From the NCBI RefSeq assembly GCF_017874735.1, contig NZ_JAGGLV010000002.1, positions 62,001 to 126,000 on the forward strand: a stretch of 64,000 bases of DNA, given 5' to 3'. The translations under genes and the position numbers were made by a program. The notes under the pieces are model-generated. The model worked only from the letters and a program-made list of their open reading frames with translations. It had not been told where the DNA came from and ran no database searches. Numbering within the stretch: the first letter of the stretch is position 1; each line of letters begins with the position of its first letter. Shown one piece after another: positions 60,324 to 64,000 of the stretch. Source of the stretch: Paenibacillus silagei (GTDB lineage Bacteria > Bacillota > Bacilli > Paenibacillales > Paenibacillaceae).

Positions 60324-61109
60324 ATGAGCAGCTTCGTAAAAGATGTGAATGAGATTACCAAAAGAATCAATACACCTACGACCTTCTATAATGCAGAGAC
60401 ACTAACCGTCTATTGGGAGACTTCGCCCGAAGTGATCCGCAGCATTCTGCCCGCCCCGCTTACGCCGGGTCCAAGACCGCTTGTGCACGCTTTTGTTGCT
60501 AACTATCCCCGAACCAGCTTCTGCGAGCCTTACCGTGAAGCCGCGGTCTTCGTCCTGGCAGCCTACAACGGGCAACCGGGCACCTACTGCCTGTCCATGC
60601 CGATCAGCGATGATATCGCTATGGGCCTGGGGCGTGAGATTTATGGCTTCCCGAAGAAGATGGCCGACATCAGTCTCCAGAAGGAGGATCACCATATAGC
60701 AGGCAGCGTATCCCGGCGGGGTACAGAATTCTTCCATGTAGAGGCTGCGCTGAGCGGGAAAATGAATGCTGCAGACGGTGAGAGTATCATCTCCGCACAT
60801 TACGGTAACGGCCTGCCTGTCTTCAACATGAAGTATTCCAAGTCACCGGATGGCCGCGGATTCGATCTTGGACCGCTGCTGATCCGGCAGACAGCCTCGA
60901 TGGATATCAGTGTGCGCACGGCGGCAGAAGTAGAGATTCACCTGCATGACTCTCCGCATGACCCCTGGGCCGAGCTGGAAGTCGTCCGTATGCTGGGCGG
61001 CATCTACACGGTCAGCAATACCGTCCTTGAACGCGGTGAGGTCCTGACGGCTGTAGATCCTGAACAGTTCCTTCCCTACTCCAACTTGCGCTGGGATTGG
61101 TGGAATTAA
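60324..61109 (+). CDS. Acetoacetate decarboxylase family protein
   Basis: About 261 residues. Typical elements: VYWETSPEVIRSILPAPLTPG at the N-terminal barrel, and GREIYGFPKKMADISL, whose Lys-Lys pair matches the Schiff-base/adjacent-Lys pair of acetoacetate decarboxylase. It may decarboxylate a beta-keto acid or, like many relatives, act as an aldolase/dehydratase-like enzyme. AGGAGGAG precedes the ATG. Co-transcribed with the SDR gene 13 nt downstream. Confidence 0.88.
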   Translation: MSSFVKDVNEITKRINTPTTFYNAETLTVYWETSPEVIRSILPAPLTPGPRPLVHAFVANYPRTSFCEPYREAAVFVLAAYNGQPGTYCLSMPISDDIAMGLGREIYGFPKKMADISLQKEDHHIAGSVSRRGTEFFHVEAALSGKMNAADGESIISAHYGNGLPVFNMKYSKSPDGRGFDLGPLLIRQTASMDISVRTAAEVEIHLHDSPHDPWAELEVVRMLGGIYTVSNTVLERGEVLTAVDPEQFLPYSNLRWDWWN

Positions 61110-61122
61110 TGGAGGTGCGCCG

Positions 61123-61887
61123 GTGAGAAATCCATTTGATTTGAGCGGAAAAGTGACGGTGGTGACGGGCGCAGCCGGGGGAATAGGGGGGGAATTGGCT
61201 CAAGCTCTGGCCAGGCAAGGGGCGGATGTTGCCATGTTGGATGTAAGAGTGGACGAGCTGGAACCGGCGCGGCAACAGATTGAAGCCCAGGGCTGCCGGG
61301 CGCTTCCGCTCCAATGTGACGTAACCCGAGGCACGGAGATTGAAGCGGCGGTAGCAAGCATTCTGGAGCATTTCGGACGGATAGATATCCTGGTGAATAA
61401 TGCCGGAGTTGCATCCACAGGCTCTGTCGAGGAACTGGCGGAAGCGGAATGGGACCGGGTGATGGATACCAATGTGAAGAGTATTTATCTCATGTCCAAA
61501 GCTGTGATCCCGGCCATGAAGGAGCGCAAGGCGGGCCGCATTATCAACCTTGCTTCCATCTGCGGTGTGAAGGGCAGCAAGCTGGCCGCCCTGCATGCCT
61601 ATAATGCCTCCAAAGGCGCAGTCGTGAATCTGACCCGCGGCATGGGCGCGACCCTCGCTCCTTACGGAATCACGGTGAATGCGATCGGACCCAGCCTGTT
61701 CCCCAGCCGGATGACCCGCGCTCTCTACCAGGACCAATTTCTGGAGCAGTATAATACGCTATGCCCCATGGGCCGGCCCGGCAACCCCGATGAATTGAAC
61801 GGTGCTGTCCTCTACTTCGCCTCGGATGCTTCCAGCTACACGACAGGCCAGACGCTGTATGTGGACGGGGGCTGGACAGCCGTCTGA
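61123..61887 (+). CDS. Short-chain dehydrogenase/reductase
   Basis: About 254 residues, classical SDR. Cofactor motif TGAAGGIGGELAQAL, NNAG motif LVNNAGVASTG, active-site Ser in LASICGVKG, and YNASKGA with Tyr-x3-Lys. C-terminal YVDGGWTAV is typical. The GTG at 61123 has GGAGGTG upstream. Paired with the decarboxylase-family gene, so the two enzymes probably act in one short catabolic route involving a hydroxy/keto acid. Confidence 0.93.
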   Translation: MRNPFDLSGKVTVVTGAAGGIGGELAQALARQGADVAMLDVRVDELEPARQQIEAQGCRALPLQCDVTRGTEIEAAVASILEHFGRIDILVNNAGVASTGSVEELAEAEWDRVMDTNVKSIYLMSKAVIPAMKERKAGRIINLASICGVKGSKLAALHAYNASKGAVVNLTRGMGATLAPYGITVNAIGPSLFPSRMTRALYQDQFLEQYNTLCPMGRPGNPDELNGAVLYFASDASSYTTGQTLYVDGGWTAV

Positions 61888-61951
61888 GCCAACCGTACCC
61901 CTGGTACGCTATCCCCTGCGTATCCGCCGCATTATCGCCGGAATTGAATAA

Positions 61952-61993
61952 GGAGTTGTCTTCAAAGCCATGAAATGGCTGTAAGACAACTCC
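61952..61993. terminator. Long hairpin between SDR and HAD genes
   Basis: GGAGTTGTCTT...AGCCAT pairs with ATGGCT..AAGACAACTCC, a near-perfect 19-bp stem. It lies between convergent genes and shares layout and the AGCCAT core with the hairpins at 5974 and 47268. Confidence 0.75.
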
Positions 61994-62034
61994 AGCTTTT
62001 GCAGGAAGAGATCCACCTTTATCCAAGGGCCGCT

Positions 62035-62652
62035 TCAGAACAATTCCAGCAGCCCGTCCAGCCGGTCGATCACATAATCATAACTGCTCACTTCGCCGAA
62101 TCCATAACTCGCGTACACAAAAGGAATCCCCGCGAACCCTGCCGCCTTCCTATCCCCTTCGATATCGCCCACATAGACAGGACTCATCAGATGATTGCGG
62201 TCCATGACCAGCCTGATGTTCTCTCCCTTAGATAGTCCGGTTCTCCCCGGATTCTCGTAGTCTGTGAAATACTTCTGCAATTGATGATATTCATAAAAAG
62301 CCTCGATGTACCCCGCCTGGCAGTTGCTTACGATGAACAGCTTGTATTTAGCCGATAATGCCTGAAGCACCTCTTCTACCCGAGCATACAACCTTCCGCC
62401 TTGCTGCGACAGAACAAGACACTCCATATCACAACATTCATCCATAATCTTCTGCCGAGTATCCTCATCTGCATCAGGAAACAGCCTTCGGCCAACCTCC
62501 GGCACCGGCAGCCCCATAATGCCTTGTAAATTGTCTATCGTTACCTCTTTGGCTGCTCCCTTATAGCTGCTAATCACTTGATTCCATCCACCCACTACGG
62601 TCTCCGTCGGGTCCCATAACGTACCGTCCAGATCAAAAATAATACTATCCAT
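62035..62652 (-). CDS. HAD-superfamily hydrolase (phosphatase-like)
   Basis: About 205 residues. Motif I IIFDLDGTLWDPTET (nucleophile Asp), motif II IVSNCQ, motif III/IV region VYVGDIEGDRKAA. The alpha-helical cap (VSSYKGAAKEV-like region, residues about 15-80) suggests a phosphoglycolate-phosphatase-like enzyme acting on a small phosphorylated compound. Monocistronic. Substrate unknown. Confidence 0.92.
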   Translation of the reverse strand: MDSIIFDLDGTLWDPTETVVGGWNQVISSYKGAAKEVTIDNLQGIMGLPVPEVGRRLFPDADEDTRQKIMDECCDMECLVLSQQGGRLYARVEEVLQALSAKYKLFIVSNCQAGYIEAFYEYHQLQKYFTDYENPGRTGLSKGENIRLVMDRNHLMSPVYVGDIEGDRKAAGFAGIPFVYASYGFGEVSSYDYVIDRLDGLLELF

Positions 62653-62671
62653 TTCGCATTCCCCTCACATT

Positions 62672-62785
62672 TTACTCAGACTTAATAAAGCTCAGAATAC
62701 TATCAATTGTACTCCGATCAAGTCCCGATAACCAAGCAATGGTATCATGCTCTTCTCTTGTAATGCCCAGAGCTACTATTTTCAC
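62672..62785 (-). pseudogene. Short coding remnant, 37 codons
   Basis: GTG at 62785 to TAA at 62672 reads VKIVALGITREEHDTIAWLS then GLDRSTIDSILSFIKSE. The ALGI...IA.LSGL....I pattern resembles the C-terminal tail of Rpn-type or related mobile proteins. No ribosome site and an in-frame stop upstream, so it is probably a fragment. Confidence 0.4.
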
Positions 62786-63175
62786 CGATATACTTTAAAT
62801 CCAACGCACTACACTTCCTTTCGCATAATTTAGACTTCATCAAATTCCCTCATTAATTTGTAAAAAATGTTCTTCTTAGACCAAGTCTATTCATAAATTC
62901 TACAGCCGAAAAATCGTTACTCTTCCAGCTCTCATAATTGGTATCCAGGATCTTCTTTGTCCAAAAGTAAGAGTGTTCAAGTTTATTTGCGGCCGCCTCA
63001 GGTGCTTCCCTTTTTTCCTTGCTTCAGCGATACCTTCAGCCTGCACCTGCTTAGGACGAATATCTCAAAAAAATATTGTTTAAAAATAATTTAAAATTCT
63101 AAGGAACCTTTTCCCTTTTTTGGCGTTTATAACTATGAACGGCATTACAAAATATGACAATGGGAGAGTGGCAAA
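62786..63175. other. AT-rich gap upstream of the amidase-domain gene
   Basis: Apart from the recombinase remnant, no gene is seen. The last 110 nt are AT-rich and presumably hold the promoter of the following gene. GGGAGAG lies at 63162-63168. Confidence 0.5.
62853..63060 (-). pseudogene. Serine recombinase (resolvase) C-terminal remnant
   Basis: One frame reads RPKQVQAEGIAEARKKGKHL and RRPQINLNTL, the hinge after the catalytic domain of Tn3-type resolvases/invertases (QAEGI..A..KGK..GRP). After a frameshift another frame gives NYESWKSNDFSAVEFMNRLGL, the terminal helix-turn-helix (W..G..SAVEFMNRLGL), then TAA. The catalytic domain is absent. Confidence 0.7.
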
Positions 63176-64000
63176 TTGAACTTCAAGAAGACTTGGTTGA
63201 TTGTCGGAACGTTCGCTCTAGGCTTCAGCTTAATGGGAAGTGCTGTTTCCGCAGAGACTAATTCAGAGGAGAATGCTGATATTCAAATTAAAGCTAGTGA
63301 TATCCAGTTTTATAATGTGCTTCCTGGAAAGTCAGCAGAGGTGAAGGAAAAAGCTCTTATTGAACACAAAGATGCTATCAACTTGGTTGAAAACCAGTTG
63401 AATAAAGATGGTATCGCTATCAAAACAGACTTAGACAATGTGGAATATCAAAAATATGTACTCTCGTTAGGAACTTCTTTTGAATTATTCTCTGCAGAGG
63501 ACATGAAAAAGATAGTTGAATATGTAAAATTTATTGATTGGTATGAAAACTATGAACTTAATGTACAATTGAAAACATATCAAAATAAGCTTAAAAACAA
63601 CATAACACTCTCCAATGCAGAACTTACTAAATTAAATGGTCTTTTACCGATTCCTTCAGATGCTCCTTCTACTGCTCCATCTACAGCCAATAACGAAACA
63701 ACAACTAGTAGCGAAACAAACTTTAATTCTTTCGCAACAGACGAGGTTAGTCCACTAGCCGTTTCCGCAAACGGATATGACAACATAGCAGCCCGTGACT
63801 ATGCTTATAGTTGGTGGAACAAAAGAAATCCCACGTATTCAACATATTATGCTGAAAAAGCAGGCTGTAATGTAGCGAATTCATCTTGTTGGTCGCAATG
63901 GAATGATTGCACTAACTTTGTATCCCAAGCGATTTATGCAGGAGGGATGAAATTTAGAACAGGTTCCCACGTAACTGCTGATGATGCTTGGAGGTTCGGA
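63176..64000 (+). CDS. Secreted amidase-domain protein (partial, runs off the window)
   Basis: 275 codons are visible and the frame is open at the window end. TTG at 63176 with GGGAGAG 7-8 nt upstream is the only sensible start. The signal peptide is LIVGTFALGFSLMGSAVSA. A charged helical region and a Ser/Thr/Pro/Asn-rich linker (about 160-190) follow. Then YDNIAARDYAYSWWNKRN and WNDCTNFVSQAIYAGGMKF (Cys about 243) match the putative amidase (NlpC/P60-like) domain seen in Bacillus and Paenibacillus secreted proteins. Probably acts on peptidoglycan peptides or a peptide substrate. Confidence 0.85.
   Translation, partial: MNFKKTWLIVGTFALGFSLMGSAVSAETNSEENADIQIKASDIQFYNVLPGKSAEVKEKALIEHKDAINLVENQLNKDGIAIKTDLDNVEYQKYVLSLGTSFELFSAEDMKKIVEYVKFIDWYENYELNVQLKTYQNKLKNNITLSNAELTKLNGLLPIPSDAPSTAPSTANNETTTSSETNFNSFATDEVSPLAVSANGYDNIAARDYAYSWWNKRNPTYSTYYAEKAGCNVANSSCWSQWNDCTNFVSQAIYAGGMKFRTGSHVTADDAWRFG

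Noticed and set aside
1..64000. tRNA or rRNA genes
   Set aside because: No cloverleaf-like segment with a GTTCGA-type T-loop or conserved rRNA stretch was noticed. A dedicated RNA search was not possible here.

Overview
The window looks like chromosomal DNA from a Paenibacillus-type Firmicute. Shine-Dalgarno sites are strong (GGAGG) and GTG/TTG starts are common. There are YesM/YesN-type kinase and AraC-regulator pairs, many secreted glycosidases, CcpA-type cre boxes and several families of intergenic repeats. No rRNA, tRNA, CRISPR array or intact insertion sequence was seen. Both window edges cut through features: a degraded fragment on the left and an amidase-domain gene on the right.

Layout. 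1-0.3 kb: end of an AT-rich, degraded locus closed by a hairpin. 0.36-6 kb: OmpR-type two-component system, secreted trypsin-like protease, Lys/Ala/His-rich secreted protein, and a TetR regulator divergent from a quinone-type oxidoreductase. 6.1-6.43 kb: a 51-bp minisatellite. 6.5-7.4 kb: two small cytoplasmic proteins, then an intergenic repeat cluster. 7.9-18.4 kb: a glycoside uptake locus, probably for rhamnose-containing glycans. It holds a solute-binding lipoprotein, a permease fused to an extracellular beta-propeller, a second permease, two GH78-like enzymes and a GntR/LacI-type regulator whose likely operator (AAAGTATACTTT-like) recurs at three promoters. 18.6-27 kb: an operon of YesM kinase, YesN regulator, orphan solute-binding lipoprotein, a secreted TIM-barrel protein with duplicated inserted modules, and an esterase. 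27-30.3 kb: AraC regulator divergent from a third GH78. 30.5-35 kb: GH5 cellulase, a small membrane protein, and a multidomain GH26 mannanase, both enzymes with cre-like sites. 36.1-38 kb: BlaI/M56 peptidase pair.

38-44.9 kb is the most distinctive region, a compact RiPP-type cluster. It contains two full ABC exporters, a previously easy-to-miss 48-residue five-Cys precursor peptide, a SPASM radical SAM enzyme, a PqqD-like recognition protein, and a divergent LytTR regulator with a GHKL kinase lacking membrane segments. 45-51.7 kb: an MFS/LysR pair and a MurNAc-6-P recycling operon (murQ, PTS EIIBC, mupG, murR-like).

52-54.7 kb is an AT-rich island of small unrelated genes, all on the minus strand. 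They are separated by copies of a short hairpin motif (CTAACG-GGAAA-CGTTAG) next to a decayed tyrosine recombinase, so it resembles a gene-cassette array. The element that closes this array is closely related to the one at the left edge of the window. 54.8-62.7 kb: ordinary chromosomal genes (stalk-domain protein, WYL regulator, GNAT, PucR regulator with an acetoacetate-decarboxylase-family/SDR pair, HAD phosphatase). 62.7-64 kb: remnants including a serine recombinase tail, then the start of a secreted amidase-domain protein.
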